Assembly (NCBI GenBank): GCA_001510575.1
Contig: LNGK01000011.1
Coordinates: 372,001 to 436,000, forward strand
DNA: 64,000 bases
Reading direction: 5' to 3'
From: Knoxdaviesia capensis
Lineage: Eukaryota > Ascomycota > Sordariomycetes > Microascales > Gondwanamycetaceae
Shown here: positions 43,732 to 55,847 of the stretch, piece after piece
Numbering within the stretch: the first letter of the stretch is position 1
Layout: every line of letters starts with the position of its first letter
Translations under genes and position numbers: made by a program
Notes under the pieces: generated by a model
Told to the model about the DNA's origin: nothing
The model's database searches: none
The model's input: only the letters and a program-made list of their open reading frames with translations

Positions 43732-46700
43732 TTTAAACAAAGCTAAGAATAGGCAGGGACGGTAGATGCACCTTCATCGTGTCGTGGGCGGCACGGAAAG
43801 GGGGATAAAGATGGATCCCTTCGGTTCCTCGCCCCATTCAATCAACCACCAGCACATACTGTATATTACACGAAGAAACACACCTCTCGCAGCACGTTGC
43901 AAGTGGCCACATCGCGCGTGTCTCTCTTTTCCTGGAATGTTCAGCCCCGTCAAGAAAGCTCCGTGCACAAGTCCTGCAGCATGGGCATGTGTGCAGTGCG
44001 TGCACCGATGTGGCCCTGTGTGCTTTTATACAGTTATGAATACTGTATAACCGCCGTCCCGGGACTCTTCTGTGCGGCAGTGCCAATCTTGCACATCTCT
44101 GTTTTTTGTCAGTTTTCATAAGAGCCGACGAAAATGCATGTCATACTTGAAGAAAAAGAAAGAAAGAAAAAAAAAGAGCGGGATCATCGCAGAAGGGGGC
44201 AACCGTTACTTCTTGCTCGTGTTCTTTTTTTCCCTGGTCGCTTGCCACCTTAACTGGCGTTTTGCTATTGACATGGAACCACCGAACGAAACCATCTACC
44301 CCTGACGCCGGGTTGCGACTTACAAGAGAGAAAAAGGGTAAAATTGGAGAGGAGGGGTGGGTTTTGATGGTGTCCAAAGCATGAATTTGGTCATTTGCGT
44401 GATTGTTTTTCTCCTATGCATGTGGTTGTATTCTCAGGCTCTCTTTCCTCCCTCTCTGCCTCGCTCGTGTTTGCGGGCTTGGGGGGGGGGGTCGTCTCTC
44501 CACCCGCTGGAAAAAAGAAACCAGGCACACTCGACGCAAATATCGCTGGAATGCTCTGTGCGCTCCGAGCTGGAAAGCCGGCGTGTTTGGTCCCAAGAGG
44601 AGAAAAGTCCGTGATTCCGGGGGGTTTCTGCTTAGGCGGCGGCTGAAGGCAGAGTCAAGAAGGGTTGGGTAACAACATTGCCGGTGTGTCTTTCTTTTTT
44701 TCTTTTTCTTCTTCTTTTTTCTTTCTTTTCTTTTCTTTTTTCTTTCTTTCTTTCTTTTTCTTTTGAGATCCTCTGTACTGTATGTGCCTTTTAAGACATC
44801 GAAGCTGTCATGATCACCAGCCAAGGCCCCCCCGTGGTCTGTCGACAGAACACCTTCGACAGCCAGGCTGGTCCATGTCTTTGCGCGGCGGCCGTCAGAG
44901 TTCGCCACCACCGACAGCGTCTGGGTTTTAGACGGGCTGTTAAGGTTAATCATATTAGATAACGTCGACAACGAGGTCGCTTGGATTAAAATAAAAAAAA
45001 GCTTGGATGGGATCAGGGTTCAAACCAAAAACAAGCCCGCCGCTGCCGCCGCCGCTCGCTGTCTTTCAGCTTTGTTCTTTGCATGAGTGTCTGTCCTGGG
45101 TCCACGTTTTTGGGTGTCTGGAGAAATCCGGGATTTTGCATCCCTAGTCTACTTTCTTTCTTTGGTGTCTCGTATCTCCGGAAGACGGGGTCAACCAGCT
45201 TAAGTGGAAGTGATCCCAGCTCCGTACCTCTGGATCTCGCTTTGCTGCACTCTATCTACAGTACAAGTTGCTGTCTGTATTTGATCCTCGCAATGTGTCT
45301 CACCACCAACAAGGCCAGTACAGTAAGTAGTACCGCAACACTGAAAGCAGAAGTGAAAGCCACCATACCGGCGGAAATTCTGGCCTTCCACCCTCCAGTA
45401 CAGTCAGCAAATCCGTTCCGGGACAGGCAAGGGCCCGCCTGCCTGGCCTGGCCCCGGTGCTTTCGCCACGCGCGCGCGCACGCGCTGCTAAAGGAACTTG
45501 GGTTCTGGCTTCCATTGCGCCAACGCAACCCGATTACGCCACCACCCCAGATCCCCTGATCAAAAGAACAAACATATCAATGGCCGTCCGGACTTAGTGC
45601 TGGACCGCCTGCTGGGTGCAGGCTGGCCTGGCCTCCAACTTCCGAAATCGTTCTAGCGGCGCCCATTCCCCAGCCCTCTGTAGGATGTACCGTGCTGTAG
45701 AGTCTTTTTTTTGCCGCTAGCCCCCCCAGCCTTCAACTTCCAGCGCCGAACAAGCTTTCTGGGTGAACAACCGGATTTTGGCCAACACCTATTGTCACAA
45801 GCGTTGCTGATGAATAAAGACGCGGCCCAAATGTCACAGCCTCACTTCCGTGTGCGGATTTCCCCTACGTATAAGACTGATGCTCTCTCAAGAGAAGAGA
45901 GACCAGAAATAACACTAAAGAATGCAAGTAGTTTGACAGGGCTACGTAATAATACGTCCACTTCAATAACAGCAAGAGGACCGGCTGATATATGCTCGTC
46001 TGCTCCTTCTCAATGCGTTTCCCCTCCCTCTCCCTCCCTATTCCACTAGCTTGTGTCAAGATCTCTCACGTGGACGTCAAGAAGGTGGACGACACAGGTG
46101 ACCCACTACGTATACTCGTTAGTAGGCTTTCCTCCCTTGAATTCACAGGAGTGTGCTTGCCACTGCAGCGCTCATCGCGCCCGCCTGGTGTTCGATGTTC
46201 CCCACTCCTGCTGGTAATCTCCAATTTCCCGGTATCAAAGGCCGCCGTGAAAGTCGTTAAATGCGAGCATGAAATCTGGATTTCCCGGATTCGCGAAGAA
46301 GTACATCTGTCACCGAGGAGTAGCCCAGTAGTACCCGTACATATGGGTCAAGCAGATACTGAAAGCCGTCTCTTGTGGACCGAGTTGTCCGTCGGCTTTA
46401 ACCAGCCTCAGCGATCTCCATTAGCAAACAGATCATCGGCGTCATCTTCGCAGTTCTGGTGTGGATCCCGATTATCACCGTGGTCAGCCACACTTAACAT
46501 AACCTTTCTTGTATAGATTACTCTGCCTACCTACTGTACTGTGTTGTATGAGTAGTACATGCGTGATACGTCTCCCCATCAACTTCAAGCCATCTGCTTC
46601 TCAAGGTAGCATTGGGGGGCAGACTCGACAAATACGAACGACTCCCACCTTGGTTCCGCTTATCGCGTTTCATTGCACTGTCCTTTTCGTTCTTTTTTTC

Positions 46701-49700
46701 GCTGGTGTTTGACCCAAGACTTTCTTCTTCACCCCACCCCCTGACTGACCTCGAGACAATTCCTTTTTTGACTTGCTTCTGTCTCATTTGCATTATATCA
46801 CTTTTCAATTGTCACAATCGTGTCTTGTGTCCGATCTACTAAGGCGGGAGCAACAAAAAGAGAAACGCCATTTTATCGCCCGGCCAGTGCCCGGATTCAC
46901 TAGAAACACAAAAAAAGCACAGGTCAGCCCTGTGTTCAGCCACCTTTAGCCCAGTCGCAATAGCATGTTTGCCGCCTTGTCACACGCACGTCTAACTTTG
47001 AACCTAGTGTCTCTCATTCTCGAGTTCGGGGGTGGTGTGTGCGTGTCTTCCCTCGAGCAGGGCTTCACATATTCCGAGCGTTGCCACACTACACCATCTT
47101 CCAACAGGCCAAACCCTAAGCGACACGGCCAAGGTTAAGGCTGCTGGGTGGTGGTCTGGCCTGGGCCTAATTTGACATTGCCGCCTCGCCAATACGTACC
47201 ACTTTTTTGGCTCTTTCCTGGATTTGTTGAGCTAGTGTAGCAGGTAGAGCTCTTCACACCCTCTTTTTTCTTTTTTGTTTCTCTTCTCTCACGGCATAGT
47301 GTCTTCTCTCACGGCAGAGTGCTTCCTTCTTGTGTCCCCTGTTATGCGGCCCTTGGTCCCTGTACAGCCTGCCAGCACTTGATGTAGCGCCGGCCAGGCC
47401 ATCAATGCCAGTCGGCTCCCCTACAGTCTGCCGCTAAACCACTCGTCCTTTTCTCCTGGTCTCATGTCCCTTGCTTGTGTCCACTAACAAACACCTCCGA
47501 TAATGCCACTATAGCCGCTTCTCCCTCCTAGTCCCACTGTCATAATCCCTTTTTCTCTTGGGGCTGCTTGCCTGTGTGGCTGCAAACTAGCGGTTCCCCG
47601 CATCAACCAAGTGAACCAAGCAGGCACTACCACCCCCTTCTTTCCTTCCCTGTTTCTTGGGGGGGCCGAGTCATCTCTTACTCTATCGTTTCTTGGACCC
47701 TTATCATCTATCACTTCTGCAATCTCTCTCACCTCTTCTTCTTCTCTTTTCTTTTCCTGTTCTGTCCGACTCTCCAAGCATCGTCACTTTTCACTTTGCG
47801 ATATCGAAAATCTGATATCTGTCTCTCACGGACCCGCACAGTTGCTTCTTTTCCTCTTCCTTCCTCGATTGTCCTGCTCCCGTCCGACTTCATGATCCCC
47901 AGCTCAAACTTCCACATTCCTTGACGGTACGTACCACCCAGCAGCAGCACCCACGCAGCTCTTCTATCGCCCAGGCAAGATTACACGGCACACTTCGCCT
48001 ACCCCCAACATCTCTAGGTTTAATTTATATCCTCTTATGCAAGGCTCCCAAACTATATCTCCATTTATTTTCGCATCGCATCATATCATTCTTCTTAATT
48101 ATCATCCTTTCCCTGTTCTGGCCACCTCCCTGCATGTCCAGTCCCACTCTCGAGTAGTATACTGCTGCCGCTGCCGCTGCTGCTGTATATAGTACAGCCT
48201 CTTTTCTGCTGCTGCATTCTCTGTCTCACCATCTGACCTGCACTTCACTGGCTCGATGTACTATGTACCTCCATCGCTGACTTCCTCTTCGTCCATTCCA
48301 AGCAGGAGCTTCCAGCACTTCCATCTCTCCCATCTCTCCCTTCCTTCCTCCTTCACCTGACAGCGCTGTCAGCATTTCCCTGCTCCTTCCCTACCCAATG
48401 CCATCGCCTGCCAGCTTCTCCGTTGGCTCGGCTCTGTTCTAGCCAGACTCTTCGCCTATTCCGTCCAACCTCCCCGTCTGCCAATCAGACGCCAAAGACC
48501 GCGTGATATCCCCACGGCCTTGATCCAACCAACGTATCAACTTTCAGTGCTTCCCTCCTCCCCCCCCCCAGAAAACATTCATTTTCTCTTGTCAGCGCCA
48601 TATCCACCACCCACCCACTATTAACTTTTTATTCCATTATTTTATTTTCCCCTTCCCTCTCTTTTTATTCTCTTTTTTTTTTTTACCCTTTGCCACTTAA
48701 ATCATCCTCTTTCCTTCCCTTCTCTCTTCATCCTTATTTTGGCCACACACCACCACTGTCGCCAAACCTGCGGCGAGACCACCACGCAAAACCCTCCCCA
48801 TATACGCCTCTTCCAGTAACCTCACCTTTTTCTTCCTCCTCTTTTTTTTTTTTCTTCCTCTCTCCTCTTCTCGCCCTCTTGCTGGTTTTTGGTCTTGCTC
48901 TTAAAACCTGGCTTCCCACTTAGAATCCCACCAATCTTTCTTCTTCCTCCCCCAGACCCATCATCGACGGAGTCTTTTTTTCCTTCCTTTGCATTTTTTT
49001 TTACTCTCTTTGCATTTTTTCCCTTCAATTGATAGAATATTCTTCACGCTTTTCCTGGTAGGCTACTTGTCCCTTCTTCCGAACCCCTTCTCCACTCCCT
49101 CATTATCAATCGCGTTCTATCGTTTTCCCATCTTCATCGCCTCTGTCCCCCTTCTTCTATACAGTACACTCTGCTTTTCTTTTCTTCTTCCCAACACGCG
49201 ATTCCTATGTACTTTTCTCCTCACTCATGCCTCAGGCCACCAGAGTCTACCCTCTCTATTAGCCTTCCATCCTTTGCACTCCCTTGATGCCCCAAATAGA
49301 AGAATAAGAAAAAGAAATTCTCTGCCTTTCCCCATTTTCATTTCTTATATAGATGTTCTCCTTCCTCCTGTCATCTTCGGCGGCTTGTCCGACCTGACTG
49401 GAAATCCGAAGACCCTCTTTCTTTACCGCTTCCCCCGTGCTGAATTAATTTTGCTCCTTCGTCCATACACTAACATGGGCCCGCCTCGTTCGCTCTAGTC
49501 AGATTTCCTTTCTACCAGAGTTTTATCTCTGTTCATTCTTATGTTAATTGATATCCTCACCTCTCTCTTTTTCTCTTCCTGTTTCTCCTATTAAATTCCT
49601 TGCTACGGTGTCTTTTTCTATCTTCCTTCTTTTTGTCCTTGAAACTATTAGTTAGATAAGGTTTTGGCGGAGGCTTCTTTTTCTTCCGTTTGCTGTCTTC

Positions 49701-50011
49701 TAGAAACATTACCTCGTCTGACCTACTACACATCTAACCCCTTTGGTCGTCTCCGTCTCTCTCTCTCTTGGATCTCTCTCTTCTCTTCTGTTTGTCTGTC
49801 TCTCCCTCCTGGATGACTTACATTCTGTCTCAGGCATTTCCCTCGTCTGGTGACCATCGCTATTGGCATTTCTCCTTTAAACCTGGTTTCTTTCTCGACT
49901 TATCCTACCCACACACACTAGTTGCCAACCATTAATTTCCTCTTTTTTTTTTCTGGCGCTCTCTTCTTTTTTTCTCCCTTCTTCCTCTCCCAACCCTCCA
50001 TAGCCGCCATA
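43732..50011. other. Large gene-poor region, right part, ending in a pyrimidine-rich leader
   Basis: No supported gene. TACTGTA/TACAGTA motifs recur (44041, 44776, 45257, 45319, 46532, 49160) and a CCCTAA-like motif is at 47111-47120. 44690-44765 is a long T/C tract. From about 48550 the plus strand is almost all C and T up to the PSP1 start, suggesting a long leader. If transcribed, it contains small upstream ORFs, for example an 8-codon one at 49475-49498. Confidence 0.5.
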
Positions 50012-52586
50012 ATGATGAGTTCCGCGGCCGTAAAGCCAACCCTCTCATCAAAACCCACACAGCCAGGGTCTTTTTCGGCAATGGTTCCCCCGAGTCAGGC
50101 TCTGCGACTGGGTAAGCTTAACGCGCGAACGTCGACTCCCGATTCCGAGGCCCTCGCTAGTTCCGACGACGAAGGCGACCAGCGTCTCCCTGGCACCTCT
50201 CAGCCTCCCGTGCAGCCGCCAAAACCCGTCCGTCGCTCGTCATGGCTGAATGACACGTCTCAGGCTCTCGCCCATCCGCGAAAGGGTTCGTTTGTCGGCA
50301 ATTCCATGTCTCCCACCACTTCGCATCCCACCACCCCCGCTACCGATGCGGTTTCTGCTCCCTGGGGCCCGCATCCCACCAGCACTGCTTCGATTGGTCG
50401 TGTCCCGACTTCCACCGGCTCCTTCCCGTGGGGAACCGGTATCTGGAACCCTGACCGAAAGGACGCGCCGTCGCGTTTCGCGGAAGTGCTCCCGTCTCCA
50501 ACGACTTCTTTGCCCTCCGCCACTTCGACTGGAGCTTCCTATATCGGCGCCGATGTAGTGTCTCCTTCCAGCGGTGTGGGGCGCGACGCTCCGCCCTCGT
50601 CTTCGCAGATCCCGTTCCCCATCCCGCTGCATCCTACGCCCAAGGTCTATCGGTCTCAGTCTTATTCGGTTGGCCAGATGGACCCCGACCTGGGCCCGTC
50701 TTCCGCTTCCATGACGTCGTCTGCCATCTTGGGGAGAGCCCGAGGCGGCCATTCGGCAATTCAGCACCGCCCATCGCGTCCTAGTATGCTCAGTGAAATG
50801 GCTACCGAAGGACTCGAAAAGCTGAACGAAGTCGACGATGACGACGATGATCCCAGCCCCACCGACTCTCTCCAGGGCTCGCTGCACCATGCTGCGTCGG
50901 ACGCAAAGAATATGGAGATGCTCGCCCGTGAAAATGCCATGCTTCGCCACCAGCAGCAACAGTACATGAACGCCAGACTGCGCCCGAGATCTTCCACATC
51001 GTCGGTGTTTAACCCTGCGACTCGGTATGGCCTCCGTGGCAATATCACCGAGGATTCCGACTACGCCATAGAACTGGACGAGTCCCTTGATTCCCTGGAC
51101 CAAGTCAACCGACGGACCCTCAACCGCCGCATGAGCGAGTACAGCACTGGTGGCCCCTATCGCACACCCCTTCATTCGGAAACCCGCAAGCCTGACCAGA
51201 TGAAGCAGCGTGCTGCCTGGCAGAGCTCCTCGAGTTTTGGCGTCTTATCTGATATTCCGCAGAGTCGCCGCCATTCCTTCGCCGATGTTCCGAAACGCCA
51301 GGCTTCCATCAGCTCTCTTGGAGAATCGCAGCTGGGTCAGGAGCCCATCATCCAAGAATCTCCAACTGCGCTTGATTACAGCTCCGGATTCCCCGAATCG
51401 ACTGTTGTCCCTGGAAACGCCCATTCTCAGTCTCTTGCTGCTGCGTCTAACGCTGCAGCCAGCTATTTCAACCCCGCCATGTCTGCACACGGCGTCATGA
51501 ACATGAATGTTTCTGGTCAGCATCCTTCCCAGGCGGTTCCTCAGGGCGGTGTCGCTGCCGCCCATCCTTCGCAAAACGCGTTCCCGGGAGCGTTCCCTCC
51601 TGCGTCTTACGGCCAGCATCATCACCTTTCTTACTCCATGAGAGCCGCGTCGCCCCATCGCAATCCCGCTTACGGCATGACGCAGCCCAGAATCAACCAA
51701 CCCCTCTACATTGTTCTTTTCAAGTGCGCGCGGGCCGATGTTTTCTACATCCAGGAGGGCACCGGTCTTAATGTCAAGCCTGGCGATCTCGTGATTGTTG
51801 AGGCCGACCGTGGCACTGATCTCGGAACCGTTGCTCGCGACAATGTGGATTGGCAGTCGGCCAAAGACCTGAAGGAGCACTACGCCGAGGAGCAGTACAA
51901 GTGGCTCATGATGTACTCTCAGAACGCTGCCGCTGCCCAAGAGGGTGCCGGAGCCGGTCTTCTCGCATCTGCCAATGGCCATCACGTCCTGACCAACCCC
52001 ATGGCTGGTGGTATGGGCCCCGCGGGACAACAGCACCACATGCAGGAGCCCACCTCGGGTGAACTGAAGCCCAAGCTGATCAAGCGGCTGGCTCAAGCTC
52101 ACGAGATCCATAACCTGCGTGACAAGGAGGGCAACGAGGCCAAGGCCAAGCGCGTGTGCATGCAAAAGGTCAAAGAGCATGGTCTCAACATGGAGATTCT
52201 CGATGCCGAATTCCAAATGTAAGAACCGCCCCCCTGAAAGTTTAACCACGGACTTCTTTTTGGCATACCTACTCTGTATGACCCCATTACTAACACATTT
52301 GTTTCTTGTTTCAGGGATTGGAAGAAACTGACCTTCTACTACTTTGCGGATTCCTATATCAACTTCAACCTGCTGGTCACTGATCTGTTCAAGATTTACA
52401 AGACTCGCATCTGGATGTCTGCTGTCAACCCTGCATCCTTCGCTAGTCCGACTCTCGGCATCCAGGCCCCGAGTGGCATCGGCCCTGGTGCTGTGGGAGT
52501 TGGTCGGAACGCTGGATCTGGCGGCGAGCGCCGGCAGAACCAGTCTCAGCCTCAGCAGCCTTCTGTTCAGCAGCAGCAGCAGCAGC

Positions 52587-52617
<31 letters not shown>

Positions 52618-53083
52618 GCAGCAGCAGCAGCAGCAGCAGCAACAGCAACAGCAACAGTCGGTTGCCCACCAACAGCAGGTCGCCCATCACACACACGAAT
52701 CCGCTGGTATCCCCACAATTGGTCGTGGCTACCAGTCAATGTACCGCGAGCAGCAGCAGCAGCAGCAGCAGTACAACTCAGACCGCCAGCACGCTATTCC
52801 CGCCAGCTATCAGCCACCAACTGCCTCATTCTCCCAGTACGGGCCGTATGCTGGCAACGCCGTTCGTGCCGGGAATGGAGGATATGTCACGGGAATGGCG
52901 AACATGCCTATTGACACCTTCGCCAACACAGGATATCCTCCGCAGGCCCAGGATTATTCGGCGGTCCGCCAGTACGGTGGAGGGCCTATGGCTCCCGGAG
53001 TGCACCGGCAGGCGGCCCCCAACCTCGGTGGGCAGCCGGAGTGGGTGTCGAACTTTCAGGGGCTATCTCTGAACAGTCGCTAA
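50012..53083 (+). CDS. PSP1 C-terminal domain protein with polyglutamine tract
   Basis: Fungal protein with the PSP1 domain; yeast PSP1 was found as a suppressor of DNA polymerase alpha mutations, and its biochemical role is unclear. Exon 1 is 50012-52218 and exon 2 is 52315-53083 (donor GTAAGA, acceptor TTTCAG), giving 991 residues. The start is MMSSAAVKPTLSSKPTQPGS; the frame further upstream has only a TTG. About 1-560 is Ser/Pro/Thr-rich and disordered, with a DDDDDD patch and RRxS-like phosphosites. The PSP1 domain spans about 563-775: LYIVLFKCARADVFYIQEGT, VKPGDLVIVEADRGTDLGTV, KRLAQAHEIHNLRDKEGNEA, then DWKKLTFYYFADSYINFN and FKIYKTRIWMSAVN across the splice. A run of 30 Gln (about 821-850) precedes a Gln/Tyr/Pro-rich tail of the type seen in RNA-granule proteins. 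Confidence 0.9.
52568..52657 (+). repeat. CAG/CAA repeat encoding 30 glutamines
   Basis: Ninety bases, all CAG or CAA, in blocks: six CAG, nine CAA, eight CAG, then alternating CAA and CAG. The mixed codons limit slippage, yet length variation between strains is likely. It lies inside the PSP1-domain gene, after the conserved domain. Confidence 0.95.
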
Positions 53084-54837
53084 GGGACATCATCTTTGCA
53101 GGGCAATTCGATGTCTCTGGGGTGACTGAGATTGACATGAGCAGTAACTCACTCGTGCATTTTCAGGGTCCTCCCAGCGTCCCCCTTTTCACTTCTCCAT
53201 TGTTATTTCTTTAATCCACACGCTGATACACACTGCTTCAATGAACCATTTCCCTCCAAATACCCCAGCACCATATAAAACGCGAGGGATTGTCTTTTTT
53301 TTCTTCATACTTTTTTTCACTTTTCTATGTCGGACTCACTTCAGGATACACCAACCATGACTAAACAAATGTTGTTCTTTTTATTAACGGATAAGAAATG
53401 CCCCAAATCATGTATAGACAGAAGGCCTTGGTTTTTTTTTTTTCTTTTTTCTTTTTTCTTTTTTCTTTTTTTCTCTTGCTGGTTTCTATACGCTGTTTTT
53501 ACATGGTTGCTTTTTCTCCTCCTTTTCCTCTCTCTCCAGATTGTCACAACATAAAAAGCGAAAAGGCCCAGTACGGGGTCTTGGAGGAACCTTTCTTTTA
53601 ACTTGCAATTTTTTTACACGGAAAGAATTTCGGGGTATGGTAGTTTTGTCGTTTTTCTTTTCTTTCTCTCGTTCTTCGGGTTGCTACAATGGAAACTTAG
53701 AAATGGGAATAATTTGCTTTTTCGTCTTTTCTGTCTTGTTTCGGGTCTTGCTTTCCTCTTTGCTGTTATCTACTTTTTTCTTTTTTTTAACGGTTAGATC
53801 TTTTATCAGGGGGAATACTGGGCTGGGCAGCGTGAAGATTGAGGGAGAACCGGAGGTGGCTGTGTGGTGGTGTGGACTAGGATAGTTTGTTTTTTTATAT
53901 AAAAGCGAATGAACGAACGGTGGTGTGGAGGAGGGAGGGTCGTGTTTGGCTTCTCTCTCTCTTTTCTCCAAATATCTTGTGGTTTGTCTTGCTTGTGGTC
54001 TGTGTTGTGTGTGCATGTGCTCGTAGTTGAGAGTGTCGTCGCCCAGTTTGTCTGAAGGGGTATGTGAGTGGGGTGGCCGGTTGAGTGTCCGGCGGCCGTA
54101 GCCGCGACGCAGAGCGGGTATAGGGGGGATGCTCATATAATACGGCGGCCCATATCTTCACCTTGTCTAATAATTCTTTTTGTAATTTTGCCGCTTGTCT
54201 TTGTCTTGTGAACAAGACAGACAGCTGTCCAGGCGAGTGGAGGGGTTGCTGCCTGCCAAGAGCGCGCTGGCGGGCAACCTGGGCCGGCCGGGTCCTTGGT
54301 CCGGGGGTGTCATGGTCGGCCGTGTTGGCCGTGTTGGCCCGGTCAGTTGGCCGGTTGTGTGTCTTAAGACGTGAAATGCCAATTTTCTTGGGCTGTGCTG
54401 GCGGTGTTTACGGTCTAAGGTGGTGGGATTGGCGGTCTTCTGCCTAGAGGGACGCTGTGGTATATGGAGATGGGTCGGTGGGTGGTCGTGGGGGAGCTTG
54501 GTGTAGATCGGCGTATAAGTATCTGGAGGTCGGCTCACCTTATCCTCTCGTCGTGCTCTATCATCTGAACAAGGCTTTTGTCTACACTGAAATCCTTGAA
54601 TACTTGAATGCCATCCATATAAATCATCACCGTTCCATCACAGACCGTTACCGTTATCCAACCCGCCAGTCACTGACCAGTCACCTTCTGCCCCTATTCC
54701 CCGATTTACACCGACGGTTTTTGTTCATCTTATGTTTATGTGAACTCTCACTATCACCGCGTCTCGTCGTCGTCGTTTCTGTGGTTCTTTCCCTGCACGC
54801 CTGAGCACCACCGAGTTCCTTCCCGAACAAGAAAAAA
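53084..54837. other. Intergenic region
   Basis: 3' region of the PSP1-domain gene, then presumed promoter of the next frame. T/C tracts at 53425-53530 and 53640-53790. A GGCCGTGTTGGCC repeat lies near 54318-54345. A late block, 54560-54837, is C/T/A-rich. No conserved frame. Confidence 0.5.
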
Positions 54838-55485
54838 ATGACCACTACCCCCCACCCCACCAACACCCGCCGCACGGCCGTCGGGGGAAGGAGCACTCCC
54901 GCGCCTTCCCTCGCCAGGCCGTACTACCTATCGTCGTCGTCGTCGTCGGAAACTTCAAAAACGGAAGCAGCGGGACCCTCATCACATAATCAGGAGGAGC
55001 ACGCACGCGTCGTGACTGCCCGGCGAGGAGGGCGTCCGCGGGGCCATGTTGTGAGAAGAGGCACTGCACCTGGGCCATTTTTCTTCCCTCTTAAACATCG
55101 CCAGCAGCAACAGGATACTCTCACCCAGACCACTACCAATCCCAACCACATTCAAGACACCCACCTCAACCGTACTGACACCATCGACAACAATTATCAA
55201 CAACAACGACCACGACCAATTGACCGTGCCGAATTCGCAAGGAATCGCAACGTGGACCTCCTCTCAGCGTGGGAATTGCTGTTCGTGTGCGGAGCGTCGC
55301 TGTTCGCTGTCGCCGTCCTGTCTGTGCTGCCGCCCGCGGCTGCGTCGCTCGTGTTCGCGGTGACTGCGCTCGCGCTGCTTGTGTTTGCGGTGGCGTCGCC
55401 GGCACCGGTTGAGTCGGCGGTTGTGTTTCTTGCGGCTTCGCTTTTCGGGCTGGGTGTGCTGGTGTGTCGATCGCCGGCTGTCTAG
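54838..55485 (+). CDS. Putative three-span membrane protein, unknown (215 aa)
   Basis: Intronless frame with an ATG in strong A-rich context (AAAAAAATGA). Residues 1-140 are polar, rich in Thr, Asn, Gln, Arg and Ser, probably disordered. Residues about 146-210 form three closely spaced hydrophobic helices (LLFVCGASLFAVAVLSV, LVFAVTALALLVFAVA, AVVFLAASLFGLGVLVC) with a very short C-terminus. I recognise no family. Sharply separated polar and hydrophobic halves argue for real coding, but the low complexity leaves doubt. Confidence 0.5.
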   Translation: MTTTPHPTNTRRTAVGGRSTPAPSLARPYYLSSSSSSETSKTEAAGPSSHNQEEHARVVTARRGGRPRGHVVRRGTAPGPFFFPLKHRQQQQDTLTQTTTNPNHIQDTHLNRTDTIDNNYQQQRPRPIDRAEFARNRNVDLLSAWELLFVCGASLFAVAVLSVLPPAAASLVFAVTALALLVFAVASPAPVESAVVFLAASLFGLGVLVCRSPAV

Positions 55486-55847
55486 GTTCGTTGACACTCG
55501 GGGGTTTCTGGTGCTCCCCGGTCTTTTGCTTCAGACTCTTGACTTCTCGCTCGCTTATCCTGTCTCTTCAATCTCTCCGGTACTCCCTTTTCGGACTCCC
55601 CTCACTCAGTCGGTCTTCTCTGGCTCTCGCCATCACCATTTTCACGGAATCGCGGTTCCGCCCCTTCACTCGCTTTCCGATTGTCATACTCCAACCACCA
55701 TTCACACACTCCTCTCGGCTTATACACCCCACGGCACAACGTCCGTGGACTCTCCTTTTATATACTTCAACTCGCCTGCCGTCCACTTCGAGTCGGCATC
55801 ACACACAACACCCACAGCGCTACTTTAATCCTTTCTCAACCGCAGCC
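55486..55847. other. Upstream region of the four-exon gene
   Basis: 362 bp, C/T/A-rich. TTTTATATACTT at 55755-55766 is a TATA-like sequence about 85 bp before the ATG at 55848. Nothing else recognised. Confidence 0.5.

Noticed and set aside
48989..49498. 169-codon hydrophobic frame upstream of the PSP1-domain gene
   Set aside because: It is a translation of a pyrimidine-rich tract (Phe, Leu, Ser, Pro) and is better explained as leader sequence.
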